A DNA stretch of 64,000 nt, taken from Bin87 sp964502995. Its GTDB lineage: Bacteria > Chloroflexota > Dehalococcoidia > Lucifugimonadales > UBA3495. Positions 23,542-32,757 of this stretch are shown here, in pieces. Position numbers and translations under genes: made by a program. The notes beneath the pieces were generated by a model. It did not search any database. It saw nothing but the letters and a program-made list of their open reading frames with translations, and had not been told where the DNA came from. The stretch's first letter is position 1; each line of letters begins with the position of its first letter. The stretch covers positions 53,416-117,415 of the forward strand of contig CAZCZB010000004.1 of the NCBI GenBank assembly GCA_964502995.1, in the 5' to 3' direction.

Positions 23542-24414
23542 TCAGTTGAATCCCATGCCCTTTTCTTTCAGGCTGACGAAGCGTCCGCCCTGTCCTATCA
23601 CCAAATGGTCGAGAACTTCAATATCCAGCAGTTTGCCGGCGGCGACAAGATCACGGGTAACGGCTACATCCTCAGGGCTGGGGGTTGGATCGCCGGAGGG
23701 GTGATTGTGTACGACAATGATGGATGGGGCGTTTTCGCGGACCGCAGGCCGAAGCACCTCGGCGGGGCGCACTGCGCTGCTGTTCACCGTTCCGATATAG
23801 ATGGTGCGCTTTGCGACCACCTGGTTACGCGTGTTTAGGAGCAGAGCCACCAGATGCTCCTGGGTCAACAAGGCCATTTCTGCGGTAACCAGGTTGGCAG
23901 CATCCTGCGGGCATCCGATTTGCGCTCGTTCCTCCGGAGCGAGTGACGCGATGCGGCGGCCAAGTTCGAGGGCGGCCAGTATCTCGCAGGATTTGGCGTC
24001 GCTCAACCCGCGCTGGCCGGTCAGATCAGCGTATCCGGCGCGCGCCAGACCCGGCAGTCCCTCGAACGCCGCCAGCAGGCGCATGGCGAGATCGATGGCG
24101 TTTTCGCCGGCGATTCCAGTGCGGAGCAGGATTGCAACGAGTTCGGCGTTGTTCAGGTAACGGGGACCATGTTCCCGCAGTCGCTCTCGTGGCCGCTCCT
24201 GGGCGGGCAATTGCTGGATGGTGGGTCGGTAGGAGACATTGGGACCCGTGGCGGATTTCCCGCACGACTGATCATCGGAGGGTCCGGATTCCTGTGATCG
24301 AGGATTCGCCGTTTGATCAGTCGATTCGGCTTCGACGCCGGCGAGTATTCTTTCCAGCTCGGCGCGAAAATCATCCACCGCGGATGTTTCGGCTGGTGAC
24401 CCGGCAATGACCAT
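23542..24414 (-). CDS. radC: RadC family JAB-domain protein
   Basis: 290 residues. Residues about 1-60 are variable and polar. A helix-hairpin-helix region follows (PRERLREHGPRYLNNAELVAILLRTG, then GLSDAKSCEILAALELGRR). The C-terminal JAMM-like domain has EHLVALLLNTRN and the metal motif VHNHPSGDPTPSPEDVAVTRDL. RadC is conserved but its function in DNA repair or recombination is unclear. The ATG at 24414 is preceded by GGAG and is preferred over an in-frame GTG at 24483 that would nearly reach the upstream gene. Confidence 0.93.
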   Translation of the reverse strand: MVIAGSPAETSAVDDFRAELERILAGVEAESTDQTANPRSQESGPSDDQSCGKSATGPNVSYRPTIQQLPAQERPRERLREHGPRYLNNAELVAILLRTGIAGENAIDLAMRLLAAFEGLPGLARAGYADLTGQRGLSDAKSCEILAALELGRRIASLAPEERAQIGCPQDAANLVTAEMALLTQEHLVALLLNTRNQVVAKRTIYIGTVNSSAVRPAEVLRPAVRENAPSIIVVHNHPSGDPTPSPEDVAVTRDLVAAGKLLDIEVLDHLVIGQGGRFVSLKEKGMGFN

Positions 24415-24521
24415 CTCTTGCTCCAGAACTGTGTGATTCGTCGAGCAGTTTAGCCGGGCCGGAGGGTCGGGTGCTACCGTCAACTGTCAGCAATTCGTGC
24501 ACGCGAGGCCGCCAATACGGA

Positions 24522-25631
24522 TTAAAGACCACCAGGCAGGAACTCCGCGGCATTCAGGTCGTCGATGGCGGCGAGGGTTCGTTGCAGGAATACCGGCGCC
24601 AATTGTTGACTGCGTTCATTGGTCAAGTCCAACTGGGCGCCGGCGATGACCAGCACGCGGAAGCACCCCAGCATGTTCCGCCGGTAGGTGCGCCAGCACT
24701 CCTCCAAGGTGAACATGCGCGGATTCATGGCGGCAATGATTTCGTGGTATTGCCGGATGGCGTCGCGTTCGATTTCGCGGCGCATTTCCGTGGAAATGCT
24801 GCACGAGAGGAAGTAGGCGATGTCATACAGGCCGCTGCCTATGTTACTTACCTGCCAATCCACAAGGGCAACATCGAGGTCGTTAGCCGAGTCGAAGAAC
24901 ATGTTGTCGAGGCGGAAATCACCATGCACAAAAGTTTGCGGCCCATCGGCGACAATCATGGAGTGTTCGACGAGGTGGACGCCGTAGGCTTCGGCGAGTC
25001 GCCGCATGGAATCGGGGAACTGGTCGCCGAAGAGTTCCAACACCCTCGGGAGGCTTGCCTGGTACACGGCCTGCATGATGCCGTGTCGTTCCGGCGTTGT
25101 AGGCTGGTAAACCTCTGATACCGGTGGTTGGTCAACACGGCCCCAAAAACGACCGTGCAGGCGCGCGGCGGCTTGAACCGCAGCCATCGCCTGACGCTCA
25201 CTTGCGCCCTGGATCTGGTCGGCTGCGGTCAGGTGCCCCAAGTCTTCCAGCACCAGGACGAAGTTGTGCGTATCAGCGTCGAAATCGCCGTACAGCAAAT
25301 CAGGCGAGCGCACCGGCGCGACCGAAGAGAGGAATCTGTAGAATGCAAACTCGCGTTGATAGAGCCCGAACCGGCGGGCAGTCAGACGCGTGTTGTCGTC
25401 GGCGCTGGGGATTTTTACGATGACGGTTGCCGGCGCGGCGTCCGTTGGCTCGTCATAGGTGAGGGTGCATCGCAGGAGTGTTCCCACCATGCCCACACCG
25501 GCGCCGATTTGTTGGACACTCACGTCGCGGATTTTAGGGACGTGGCAATTGCCACCGGCTACCAGGGCCCGCCGGAGCCATTCGGCTGTAAGTTCGTTTA
25601 TGTGTTGGGGGATGTCAGGTGGATTTTTCAT
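24522..25631 (-). CDS. Phosphotransferase of the APH/ecdysteroid-kinase-like family
   Basis: 369 residues with a protein-kinase-like fold. The catalytic loop reads VHGDFRLDNMFF and the metal-binding segment VALVDWQVSNIGSGLYDIAYFL. The N-lobe has VIVKIPSADDNTR with the ATP-binding Lys. The closest described groups are the ecdysteroid kinase-like and DUF1679-type aminoglycoside-phosphotransferase relatives, which are frequent in Chloroflexota and actinobacteria next to fatty-acid or xenobiotic genes. The substrate is unknown, and antibiotic resistance should not be inferred. Confidence 0.88.
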   Translation of the reverse strand: MKNPPDIPQHINELTAEWLRRALVAGGNCHVPKIRDVSVQQIGAGVGMVGTLLRCTLTYDEPTDAAPATVIVKIPSADDNTRLTARRFGLYQREFAFYRFLSSVAPVRSPDLLYGDFDADTHNFVLVLEDLGHLTAADQIQGASERQAMAAVQAAARLHGRFWGRVDQPPVSEVYQPTTPERHGIMQAVYQASLPRVLELFGDQFPDSMRRLAEAYGVHLVEHSMIVADGPQTFVHGDFRLDNMFFDSANDLDVALVDWQVSNIGSGLYDIAYFLSCSISTEMRREIERDAIRQYHEIIAAMNPRMFTLEECWRTYRRNMLGCFRVLVIAGAQLDLTNERSQQLAPVFLQRTLAAIDDLNAAEFLPGGL

Positions 25632-25692
25632 GATTCCTTTGTATGGCCGGGAACGAGTGTATGGTCGGAAACGTGCGGTAATGGTGAACTAA

Positions 25693-25716
25693 AGGGGCGA
25701 ATTATCATCCGCCCCT
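25693..25716. repeat. REP-like palindrome
   Basis: Arms AGGGGCGAATTA / TCATCCGCCCCT, imperfect 24-nt palindrome between two minus-strand genes. It matches the 40570 copy at 22 of 24 positions by eye. Confidence 0.6.
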
Positions 25717-25748
25717 GCTTTTGGCAACATATTCGTTGATCAAATGGG

Positions 25749-27395
25749 TTAATCGAAACGGAACTTGGAGAAGGTACCTTCCTCCTTGGTGATGAATTCC
25801 AGCAGGGCGGGACGGCCGTCGGCGTTGGCCTGCATGGCTCGCTGCATGGCCGGCTTGATCTCATCGGGCGTGGTGATTTGTTCGGCGTATGCGCCCAACG
25901 CCACCGCCACTTGGTAGAAATCGCCGCTGAGATCCTTGAGGCCGTACCGTTCTACTGCCGTCGGAATGCGGCTGTCCGGGTAGATGGCCATGGTGGAGTT
26001 ATTCATCACTACGGTGGTAATGGGGATGTTGGCGCGGACGGCGGTTTCGACGTCGAGGCCAACCATGCCGAAAGCGGCATCACCCATGAAGTTTATGACC
26101 ATCTTTTCGGGGGCGGCCATCTTGGCGCCCATGGCGAGACCAAGGCTGTAACCGAGTTGGGTGGACTTGCCCCACCCTATGAAACTGCGGGGAGCGCGCG
26201 CCTCCCAGAACGGCGACACCTGCTCGCGGGGGCTGCCCGACTCGTGGGTCACGATGGTGTTGTCGAGGTCGACCGTGTGCATGATGTCCCACACCACGCG
26301 GTAGGGATTCAAAGGCACCTCGTCGCTGGTCAGACGGGGGAGCCACTCGGCCATCCACGCCTCGCGGCTGGCTGTGATCTCGTTGGCGAGGTCCTGGTTG
26401 GTGGCGCGCTGCTGTGCGCCCTGTGCCTTCAACTCGTCGATGAACTGGCGCAGGGCCAACTTGGCGTCGCCCAGCACCGGATATTCCGTGTGGTAGTCCT
26501 TGTTTATGTCACCGTCGCCGTTGGTGAGGTGGATCAACGTCTTGCCCGAGGGAATCGGCACGGTGAAGCTGCTCTTGGTGAAGCTGACGCCGACGCCGAA
26601 AATCACGTCGCAATTGCTGAGGAATCGATGGACCGGCCCGGTCTGGCTGGAACCGCCCACGCCGAGCGACAGGGGATGGTTCTCGGGGAACGCGCTCTTG
26701 CCCTCCAGCGTGGTCAAAACGGGGATTTGCAGGAACTCGGCCAGTTCCATCAGCTCGTCGGTTGCCTCGGCGTACAGGACGCCCTGTCCGGCCATGATCA
26801 CCGGGCGCTGGGCGCCCATGAAGCCGCGCGCGGCGCGGGTAACGGCGGCAGGGTCGGCGGCCACGCGCATGGGCAACGGCGGGATGTAGTCGAAGTTTTC
26901 CTCGCTGATCTGGTCGGATACCAGATCGGACGGGATTTCGAGAAGGACAGGGCCGGGCTTGCCGGAGCGCAACTTGGTGAAAGCCTGGCGGAACAGTTCG
27001 GGCACGCGGTCGGCAAAGTTGACGTGGGCCGACCACTTGGTGATGGAATCGTAGGCCTGCACCGGGTGGAAGTTGGGCTCAACACCGATCCGGTTCCGGG
27101 CAACTCCGGCAGGGAGAACCAGTATGGGTACAGAGTCGGCGTAGGCCTGGGCGACGCCGCCAAAAGCGTTCTCGGCTCCGGGGCCGTTCTGGGCCAGGAA
27201 AATACCGGTCTTGTTGCCGTTGTTGATGCGGGAGAATCCGTCGGCCATGTGGACGCCGGTGCGCTCCTGACGGCAGACAACCGGACGGATGCCGGCGATG
27301 GCGCAGGCTTCAATCAGGGGATTGGACGGCATGACGGCGATCCAGTCGACACCCTCCATCTTCAATACGTTTGCTACAGCGGTGACTCCGTCCAC
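25749..27395 (-). CDS. Thiamine pyrophosphate-dependent enzyme (acetolactate synthase/benzoylformate decarboxylase-like)
   Basis: 548 residues with the three domains of the POX/ALS family. The N-terminal PYR domain carries the activating Glu in CRQERTGVHMADGFSR; a central Rossmann domain begins near residue 190; the C-terminal PP domain has the metal motif MGDAAFGMVGLDVETAVRANIPITTVVMNN, the GDG being GDA. Unlike acetolactate synthase it is not next to ilvN/ilvC, so a catabolic 2-oxoacid decarboxylase or lyase role is equally possible. It is on the same strand as and upstream of the kinase-like gene, with a palindromic repeat between them. Confidence 0.9.
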   Translation of the reverse strand: MDGVTAVANVLKMEGVDWIAVMPSNPLIEACAIAGIRPVVCRQERTGVHMADGFSRINNGNKTGIFLAQNGPGAENAFGGVAQAYADSVPILVLPAGVARNRIGVEPNFHPVQAYDSITKWSAHVNFADRVPELFRQAFTKLRSGKPGPVLLEIPSDLVSDQISEENFDYIPPLPMRVAADPAAVTRAARGFMGAQRPVIMAGQGVLYAEATDELMELAEFLQIPVLTTLEGKSAFPENHPLSLGVGGSSQTGPVHRFLSNCDVIFGVGVSFTKSSFTVPIPSGKTLIHLTNGDGDINKDYHTEYPVLGDAKLALRQFIDELKAQGAQQRATNQDLANEITASREAWMAEWLPRLTSDEVPLNPYRVVWDIMHTVDLDNTIVTHESGSPREQVSPFWEARAPRSFIGWGKSTQLGYSLGLAMGAKMAAPEKMVINFMGDAAFGMVGLDVETAVRANIPITTVVMNNSTMAIYPDSRIPTAVERYGLKDLSGDFYQVAVALGAYAEQITTPDEIKPAMQRAMQANADGRPALLEFITKEEGTFSKFRFD

Positions 27396-27503
27396 GGTTC
27401 AGTTCCTCCAGGTTGGTGTTTTGGATCGATGCCCAGGTTGGGCATGATGGGTTTTTCGATTCGAGCGAGCGGCCGTGCGTTCCCCGACCGACGGCACACG
27501 GGT

Positions 27504-28217
27504 TCAGGCGAGGTTGGACAGGAATTTGTCCATCGCGCCGTTGAATTCTTCGGGTTTTTCGACCATGGGGAAATGACCGGCCTGCTTCATCTTTATCAGT
27601 TGAGAGCCCGGCACGGCCCGATGGATTTCCTCTTCGTAGTCGCCGGTCGCCAACGGGTCGTCGACCCCCTGGATCAGCAGGAGCGGGGTTTCAAGTTCGT
27701 GAATGCGATCACGGACATCAAAGCGGTCAATGACTACCAGATCGCGGTGCTGGGCCACCGGGCCAACCTCGCGGTGCTTCTGGAGCAGCCGGGCGCGAAG
27801 GTCGGGTTCGATGAAGTGCATGATGCCGTCCATCATGCCCAGCCATTTCTGGTACGTGTCGGCGTCTGCGGCAGCGTCAAGGCGGAATTGCAGATCCTGC
27901 GGGCGTCGGGTTTTGGGGCGCATTGCAATCGTCATCAGAACCAAGCCGCTGACTTCGTCGGGATAGTCCAGCGCATATTGCAGGGCGACGCACGCGCCTA
28001 GGGTGAATCCGCTGAGGACCAGGTCCTGGTTGTGGCCCTGCGCATGGAGCCAGCCGCGCAGCCAGTCCGTGTATCTCTCCACGCTGCTGCACGGCGTTCC
28101 GTTCAGGTGCCCGGGCAGGTGTGGCGCCAGGCTTCCCGGGTAGTGTTCCAGTTGGTTGACGTAGGAATCGGCGCATCCGCCGGCGCCAGGGCCGTGAATG
28201 AAAACGATCTGCGTCAT
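27504..28217 (-). CDS. Alpha/beta hydrolase-fold protein with threonine at the nucleophile position
   Basis: 237 residues of the compact alpha/beta hydrolase type. The oxyanion segment FIHGPGAGG, the acid region LLIQGVDDPLA and the terminal histidine in QAGHFPMVEKPEEF are all present. The nucleophile elbow, usually G-x-S-x-G, is G-F-T72-L-G-A. Threonine is rare as an alpha/beta hydrolase nucleophile, so catalytic competence is uncertain. It begins 109 nt upstream of the TPP-enzyme start and may share its transcript. No substrate can be named. Confidence 0.87.
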   Translation of the reverse strand: MTQIVFIHGPGAGGCADSYVNQLEHYPGSLAPHLPGHLNGTPCSSVERYTDWLRGWLHAQGHNQDLVLSGFTLGACVALQYALDYPDEVSGLVLMTIAMRPKTRRPQDLQFRLDAAADADTYQKWLGMMDGIMHFIEPDLRARLLQKHREVGPVAQHRDLVVIDRFDVRDRIHELETPLLLIQGVDDPLATGDYEEEIHRAVPGSQLIKMKQAGHFPMVEKPEEFNGAMDKFLSNLA

Positions 28218-28351
28218 GGGTACCTCGTGGAAGTTGGAGTTGCAGGCATTCTAGGGGCGACGGTTTGGCGGGTCAAGGAACGGATTTTGGGTTGGCATGG
28301 CTGTACACGATTGTCGCCGTTCAACCAAGATGACGGATGATGCCCGCCACC

Positions 28352-28795
28352 TCACGCGCCCGACCAGCCCGTGGCGCGGTCGGGAGTTATCCGGATTACC
28401 GGATTATGGTCGATGTCCATAGTGCGGTATTGGGGATACTTGGACCGCAGGAGGGAGATGGCGGCGGCCTGTTGGGCCCCCGTTTCGATCAGTTCGGCGT
28501 GTCCGTGGATCAGGAGATACCAGAGACGGGACCAGTCCGTTTCGTAGTGATCGATAACCATCGAGACGCGGTTGTTTTCCAGGATGTTGCGCACACGACG
28601 CAGGTTCCTGAGTTGGGCCGTTTTGGGCTTCGCGTCCAATACCGTGTAGATGTCGGCGCCGTCGCAGGCGAAGCAGAACGGTATGACGTGGGGACGGCCG
28701 GAAGCGTCGGCGGTGGCCAGGTGACCAATGGGAGTCCGGTTGAGCAGTTCCACCTGGGCGTCGGACAAAACCGGCCGGTCGCCAGCGCGGGTCAT
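28352..28795 (-). CDS. PPOX-class F420-dependent oxidoreductase-like protein
   Basis: 147 residues of the split-barrel flavin/F420-binding fold. The opening TPIGHLATADASGRPHVIPFCFACDG, with the strand that follows (DIYTVLDAKPKT), is characteristic of the pyridoxamine 5'-phosphate oxidase-like group TIGR03668, which is associated with coenzyme F420. It suggests that this organism makes or uses F420, consistent with the LLM-class genes here. The substrate is unknown. The start ATG overlaps the nnr stop (ATGA), so the two are translationally coupled. Confidence 0.85.
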   Translation of the reverse strand: MTRAGDRPVLSDAQVELLNRTPIGHLATADASGRPHVIPFCFACDGADIYTVLDAKPKTAQLRNLRRVRNILENNRVSMVIDHYETDWSRLWYLLIHGHAELIETGAQQAAAISLLRSKYPQYRTMDIDHNPVIRITPDRATGWSGA

Positions 28796-30420
28796 GGCTG
28801 AACCACACCGCGCAGTTGGTTCATGGTGAGGGGCAATTGACCCACAAGATCGCTGGCCACAACGCCGGCGGGTCCCAGGCGTTCACTGACCGCTTGTGCC
28901 GCTTTGCCGTGGAGGTATGCGCCCAGGGTGGCAGCATCGTATGGAGCGAGTCTCTGGGCCATCAGCCCGCCGATTATTCCGGTGAGCACATCGCCGGTGC
29001 CGCCGGCGGCGAGGGCAGGGTTCGCGAAGGGAATGACGCTTTGCCGTCCGGCGGCATCGGATGCGACGGTGTGTGCGCCCTTGAGCAGGACTGTCTGGTT
29101 CCATTGCCGGGCGGATTCGAGGGCGGTGGACAACCGGTCGGTTTGGACGTCTGCGGTGAGCAGACCGGAGAGGGTGGACATTTCGCCCGGGTGCGGCGTG
29201 AGCACCGATGCGGCGTTGAGTCGGGAAGGCCAATCGGCGCAGGACGCCAGATTGTTCAGGCCATCGGCATCGATTACCACGGGAGGAAGCGGATTCCCGC
29301 CGTCGCGAGATTTGCGGCCAGAAGGTGACTCGCCGGCCTGACTGGACAACAGCAGGCGTTCGATGAACGCGATGGTACCGGGCGACCAGCCCAGGCCGCA
29401 GCCGACGGCCAGCGCGGAGTAGCCTGAGACACGCTGGCCGATCAGGTCGGCGGCCGAGGCGTGGATACGGCCATCCGGACCCTCGGGCAGGGGCAGGTGG
29501 ATGGTTTCGGTCAGTTTGGACGCGACGATGGGATAGACCGACGATGGGGTCGCCAGGGTAACCAGGCCAGCGCCGATGCGGTGAGCAGCGGTGGCGGCGA
29601 GAACCGCCGCGCCAACGAAATTGCGCGAACCGGCCACGATAAGCAGGTGCCCGTAGGTTCCCTTATGCGAATCGAGGGGACGCGGCGGCAGGAGTTCGGC
29701 GGCGGTGGGATCGGACATCCAACGGATGGGCAGGTCAAACTCGGCATAAGCGTCAGGGTGTAATCCGATGCTCAATACCTCAATGCGGCCGGCCAGACCG
29801 GCGCCCGGAAAGTTGGCGACACCAATTTTCGGACAACAAAGAGCGAGGGTTATATCGGCCGCGATGGTACGCTCGTCGGCTGCGCCGGTGTCCGGGTTGA
29901 CTCCGGTGGGGAGGTCGATGGCGACGATTGATGTCGCCGGGGTGTCCCGGCGGTGGAGATTCACGCAGTCCGCAATGTCGGCAACCGTATCTTGCAACGG
30001 CCGGTAGCGACCGGCGCCGAGAACAGCGTCCACGACAACGGTCGATCGGGACAACCATGATCGCAGAGTACCGAAATCAGGGTCGTTCTCGGCCGAAGCG
30101 ACGGGAACTCCGTACCGAGAGGCCGATAGCATCTTGGGGTCTTCCGCCGGTCGGCCCCGTGCGATGTAGCACAGGGCATCCGCGCCCCACCGTTGTAGAT
30201 GGCGTGCGATAACCAGGCCATCTGCCCCGTTGTTGCCGGGGCCAATCAGCAGCAATACGGAACGACCCGCCGCGCCGCCCATGTGGTCGCGAATATAGCG
30301 CGCGCACGCCAGGCCGGCGTTTTCCATCAGTGTGTCGGTGCTCACGCCCAATCGTTCCGATGCGGCTTCGAGCGCCTGCATCCCGGCGACGCTTACAACC
30401 TTGATGTTTTGCTTCGACAT
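28792..30420 (-). CDS. nnr: Bifunctional NAD(P)H-hydrate epimerase / ADP-dependent NAD(P)H-hydrate dehydratase
   Basis: 542 residues, the normal size for the fused Nnr protein. Residues 1-225 are the YjeF_N epimerase domain (MENAGLACARYI, IGPGNNGADGLVIARHL, VVDAVLGAG). Residues from about 250 are the ribokinase-like dehydratase (HKGTYGHLLIVAGS, LTPHPGEMSTL, LLKGAHTVAS, NPALAAGGTGDVLTGIIGG). It repairs hydrated NADH and NADPH. The ATG at 30420 has AAAGAGA upstream; a longer in-frame extension runs under acpS and is rejected. It follows acpS, a common bacterial order (acpS-nnr). Confidence 0.95.
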   Translation of the reverse strand: MSKQNIKVVSVAGMQALEAASERLGVSTDTLMENAGLACARYIRDHMGGAAGRSVLLLIGPGNNGADGLVIARHLQRWGADALCYIARGRPAEDPKMLSASRYGVPVASAENDPDFGTLRSWLSRSTVVVDAVLGAGRYRPLQDTVADIADCVNLHRRDTPATSIVAIDLPTGVNPDTGAADERTIAADITLALCCPKIGVANFPGAGLAGRIEVLSIGLHPDAYAEFDLPIRWMSDPTAAELLPPRPLDSHKGTYGHLLIVAGSRNFVGAAVLAATAAHRIGAGLVTLATPSSVYPIVASKLTETIHLPLPEGPDGRIHASAADLIGQRVSGYSALAVGCGLGWSPGTIAFIERLLLSSQAGESPSGRKSRDGGNPLPPVVIDADGLNNLASCADWPSRLNAASVLTPHPGEMSTLSGLLTADVQTDRLSTALESARQWNQTVLLKGAHTVASDAAGRQSVIPFANPALAAGGTGDVLTGIIGGLMAQRLAPYDAATLGAYLHGKAAQAVSERLGPAGVVASDLVGQLPLTMNQLRGVVQP

Positions 30421-30511
30421 TCTCTTTTTGCGAATTAACGGGACCGTCGGTTTCCCTGCTCGTCCAAAACTGCGGGCCTGCGGGCCCACACCCGGCGATG
30501 CGGTATCGGAT

Positions 30512-30946
30512 CTAATCGGCGCGAGGCGCGATCGGGTCGCCCCACAGCGTGGCTTCGGCGGCCTGCCGCGATTCGTCGGTGTCGGGCCGGGAGGCGACGG
30601 CGACCACCATCGCGTATTCCCGGGAATGGGAGAGGCTGATTGCAATCTCGGTGACTCCCAACCGTTCGGCTCTGGCGCGGGCGCGACCATGGAGACGGGC
30701 GCTGGGCGCACCGCTGGGGGCGCGGACGACTTCCACGTCGCGCCAACCCACACCCCGGAATCCGGTGCCCAGCGACTTCATCACCGCTTCCTTGGCGGCG
30801 AAACGGGCGGCGAGATTGGGAGCGCGGCCCCGGCAATAGGAAATTTCGCCCGGGGTGAAGACCCGCCTCAGGAACCGTTCGCCGTAACGTCCCAGCACAG
30901 TGGCGACGCGTTCGATTTCGATGAAATCCACGCCCGTAGTGAGCAA
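30512..30946 (-). CDS. acpS: Holo-[acyl-carrier-protein] synthase
   Basis: 144 residues. The two AcpS motifs are present: TTGVDFIEIERV near the N-terminus with the Mg2+-binding Asp, and FAAKEAVMKSLGTGF with the second metal Glu and the Lys that contacts CoA. It transfers 4'-phosphopantetheine from CoA to apo-ACP. The start is the TTG at 30946, with AGGAG nine bases upstream; there is no suitably placed ATG, and the longer in-frame ORF overlaps metF. It lies between metF and nnr on the same strand. Confidence 0.93.
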   Translation of the reverse strand: MLTTGVDFIEIERVATVLGRYGERFLRRVFTPGEISYCRGRAPNLAARFAAKEAVMKSLGTGFRGVGWRDVEVVRAPSGAPSARLHGRARARAERLGVTEIAISLSHSREYAMVVAVASRPDTDESRQAAEATLWGDPIAPRAD

Positions 30947-30987
30947 TTTGCGTCGCTCCTGTCGATTCCGGTCGGCGACCGGAGGGG

Positions 30988-31866
30988 TTATTCCCCGGTA
31001 TGGCAGTCGATATTCAGGTCGCGCAGTATGTGCGAAACGGAGTACCGACGGTTGAGCACGTAGAAGTGAATCCCGGGCACGCCGTTGGCCCACAGGTCTT
31101 CCGCCTGCCTGGTGGCGTGCTCGACGCCGATTTCCCGAACGGCGCGGTTGTCCTCGGCGTGGCGCTCCAACCGTTCGTCCAAATCAGCAGGTATGCTCGC
31201 GCCGCACAGGGAGGTGAACCTGCGAATCTGCGGAGTGCTGAGGATAGGCAGGACGCCCGGGATGATGGGCACGGTGATGCCGGCGGCGGCGGCGCGTTCC
31301 TGGAAATCGTAGAAATAGGCGTTGTCGTAGAACAGTTGGGTCACCAGGAAGTCTGCGCCAAGGTCCTGCTTCATGCGGGCGTAGGCGACGTCGGATTGCA
31401 AGCTTTCGGACTCTGTGTGTCCTTCGGGGTAACAGGCGCCCGCGATTCCGAAATCGAAATGATCCTGGATATGGGAGATCAGATCGGTAGCGTGGGGGAA
31501 CTCGTCCGGGCCGGGCCCGTCGGTGGCCGCGTCCGCCGGCCGGTCGCCGCGAAGGGCGATGATGTTGTCGATGCCGGCGGCCTGCAACCGCTGGAGTACG
31601 CCATGGACTTCGCTCTTGGTCTGGGCCACGCAGGTCAGGTGCGCCATGACCTCCATCGGCGTTTCCACTTCGAGCCTCGTGGTGATCTCCTCCGTGAAAG
31701 CGCGGGTACCGCCGCCGGCTCCATAGGTCACCGATACGAAATCGGGATTGAACTGTTGCAGTCCGGTTGCTACGTCGATCACACCCTGCACGCCATCGGC
31801 TTCGCGTGGCGGGAAAAATTCGAAAGATATGGTGCGTCGGTCATTTAAAATTTCCTTGATTTTCAA
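30988..31866 (-). CDS. metF: Methylenetetrahydrofolate reductase
   Basis: 292 residues, as in E. coli MetF. The family markers SFEFFPPRE (catalytic Glu), the FAD-contacting DFVSVTYGAGGGTR, ALRGD, ACYPEGHTES and LGADFLVTQLFYDN are intact. It reduces 5,10-methylene-THF to 5-methyl-THF for methionine synthesis or one-carbon (Wood-Ljungdahl-type) metabolism. It is 29 nt downstream of the enoyl-CoA hydratase and 41 nt upstream of acpS, so the minus-strand block may be one transcript. Confidence 0.96.
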   Translation of the reverse strand: MKIKEILNDRRTISFEFFPPREADGVQGVIDVATGLQQFNPDFVSVTYGAGGGTRAFTEEITTRLEVETPMEVMAHLTCVAQTKSEVHGVLQRLQAAGIDNIIALRGDRPADAATDGPGPDEFPHATDLISHIQDHFDFGIAGACYPEGHTESESLQSDVAYARMKQDLGADFLVTQLFYDNAYFYDFQERAAAAGITVPIIPGVLPILSTPQIRRFTSLCGASIPADLDERLERHAEDNRAVREIGVEHATRQAEDLWANGVPGIHFYVLNRRYSVSHILRDLNIDCHTGE

Positions 31867-31895
31867 ACCGTCATCCTTGGGGTTGTGTCTCTGAT

Positions 31896-32675
31896 TCAGA
31901 ACGCCGGCTGCCGTTTTTCCTTGAACGCCTGGATCCCCTCGCGCGGGTGAGGCGAGGTACCGAACAGGTGGGTGAACGTCGCTCCTTCCAGAGCGATTCC
32001 GTCGCGCAGCGGGATGTCCTGGCTGGCTTTCGCCAGGGATTTCATCAGCGCGAGCCCTTCGCGACTCTTGGATCTCAAACCGGAGAGCAGGGTTTCCAGT
32101 TCGGCGTCAAGAGATTCTGTTGGCACTGCGCGCAGGGCAAGACCCCATTCCACGGCTTCTTTGCCAGACAGCCATCGGCCGGTGGTCAGCAGTTCCATGG
32201 CGCGGGGCATGCCCACCCGTCGCGGAAGCCGCTGGGTGGAGCCGCCGCCTGGAATGAGGCCGAAATTGGCGTGCTGGTCACCGATGCGGGCGTCCTCGGC
32301 GACGACGGCCATGTCGCAGGCCATCATCAACTCCATTCCGCCGGCCAGGGCGTAGCCATGCACCACCGCAATGGTCGGCATTGGCAACTCCTCCAGCCCA
32401 CAGAGGACCGAGTTCAGGTTGCGCACGTATTCGGGCAACAGGGACAGTTCGTCCAGCGCCTTATCGAAGTAAAGGAGGTCGGCTCCGGCGCAAAAACCAC
32501 GCCCGGCGCCTCGCACGACCAGCGCCTTCATAGAGCGGTCAGCAACGGCTTTGGCCGTGGCGTCAGCGAACTCGTCGAGGAGTTCCGGGCTGAGGGCGTT
32601 GAGCGCGTCGGGGCGGTTCAGTTCGATGGTGGCTACACGGTCCTCCAGGGACAGTGTAAGATTGGAATACGGCAT
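31896..32675 (-). CDS. Enoyl-CoA hydratase/isomerase family protein
   Basis: 259 residues of the crotonase fold. The oxyanion segments are RGAGRGFCAGADL and VHGYALAGGMELMMACD. One catalytic glutamate position is conserved (GGMELMMACD), while the second (usually Glu in the FGxxExxLG context) is G in FGLIPGGGSTQRLPRRVG, where the common hydratase has PE at that place. The protein may therefore be an isomerase or hydrolase rather than a standard hydratase. It is probably the first gene of the minus-strand metF block. Confidence 0.9.
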   Translation of the reverse strand: MPYSNLTLSLEDRVATIELNRPDALNALSPELLDEFADATAKAVADRSMKALVVRGAGRGFCAGADLLYFDKALDELSLLPEYVRNLNSVLCGLEELPMPTIAVVHGYALAGGMELMMACDMAVVAEDARIGDQHANFGLIPGGGSTQRLPRRVGMPRAMELLTTGRWLSGKEAVEWGLALRAVPTESLDAELETLLSGLRSKSREGLALMKSLAKASQDIPLRDGIALEGATFTHLFGTSPHPREGIQAFKEKRQPAF

Positions 32676-32694
32676 TCAGCGCTCCGTTGAGTGC

Positions 32695-32716
32695 GTATCC
32701 GCGGATACCATCCGCG
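32695..32716. promoter_or_regulatory. Overlapping palindromes in a divergent promoter region
   Basis: GTATCCGCGGATAC (32695-32708) is a perfect 14-nt palindrome, and CGCGGAT-acc-ATCCGCG (32700-32716) is an overlapping 7-bp inverted repeat. They lie between divergent genes and next to a minus-strand TATAGT, so an operator is plausible. Confidence 0.4.
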
Positions 32717-32757
32717 TGTCCCATACTATACCAGACGCTCTATTGTTGTTGATGTTG

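Noticed and set aside
25878..28001. 707-codon open frame on the plus strand
   Set aside because: It is antisense to the TPP enzyme and alpha/beta hydrolase; the translation has no domain signature and is low-complexity.
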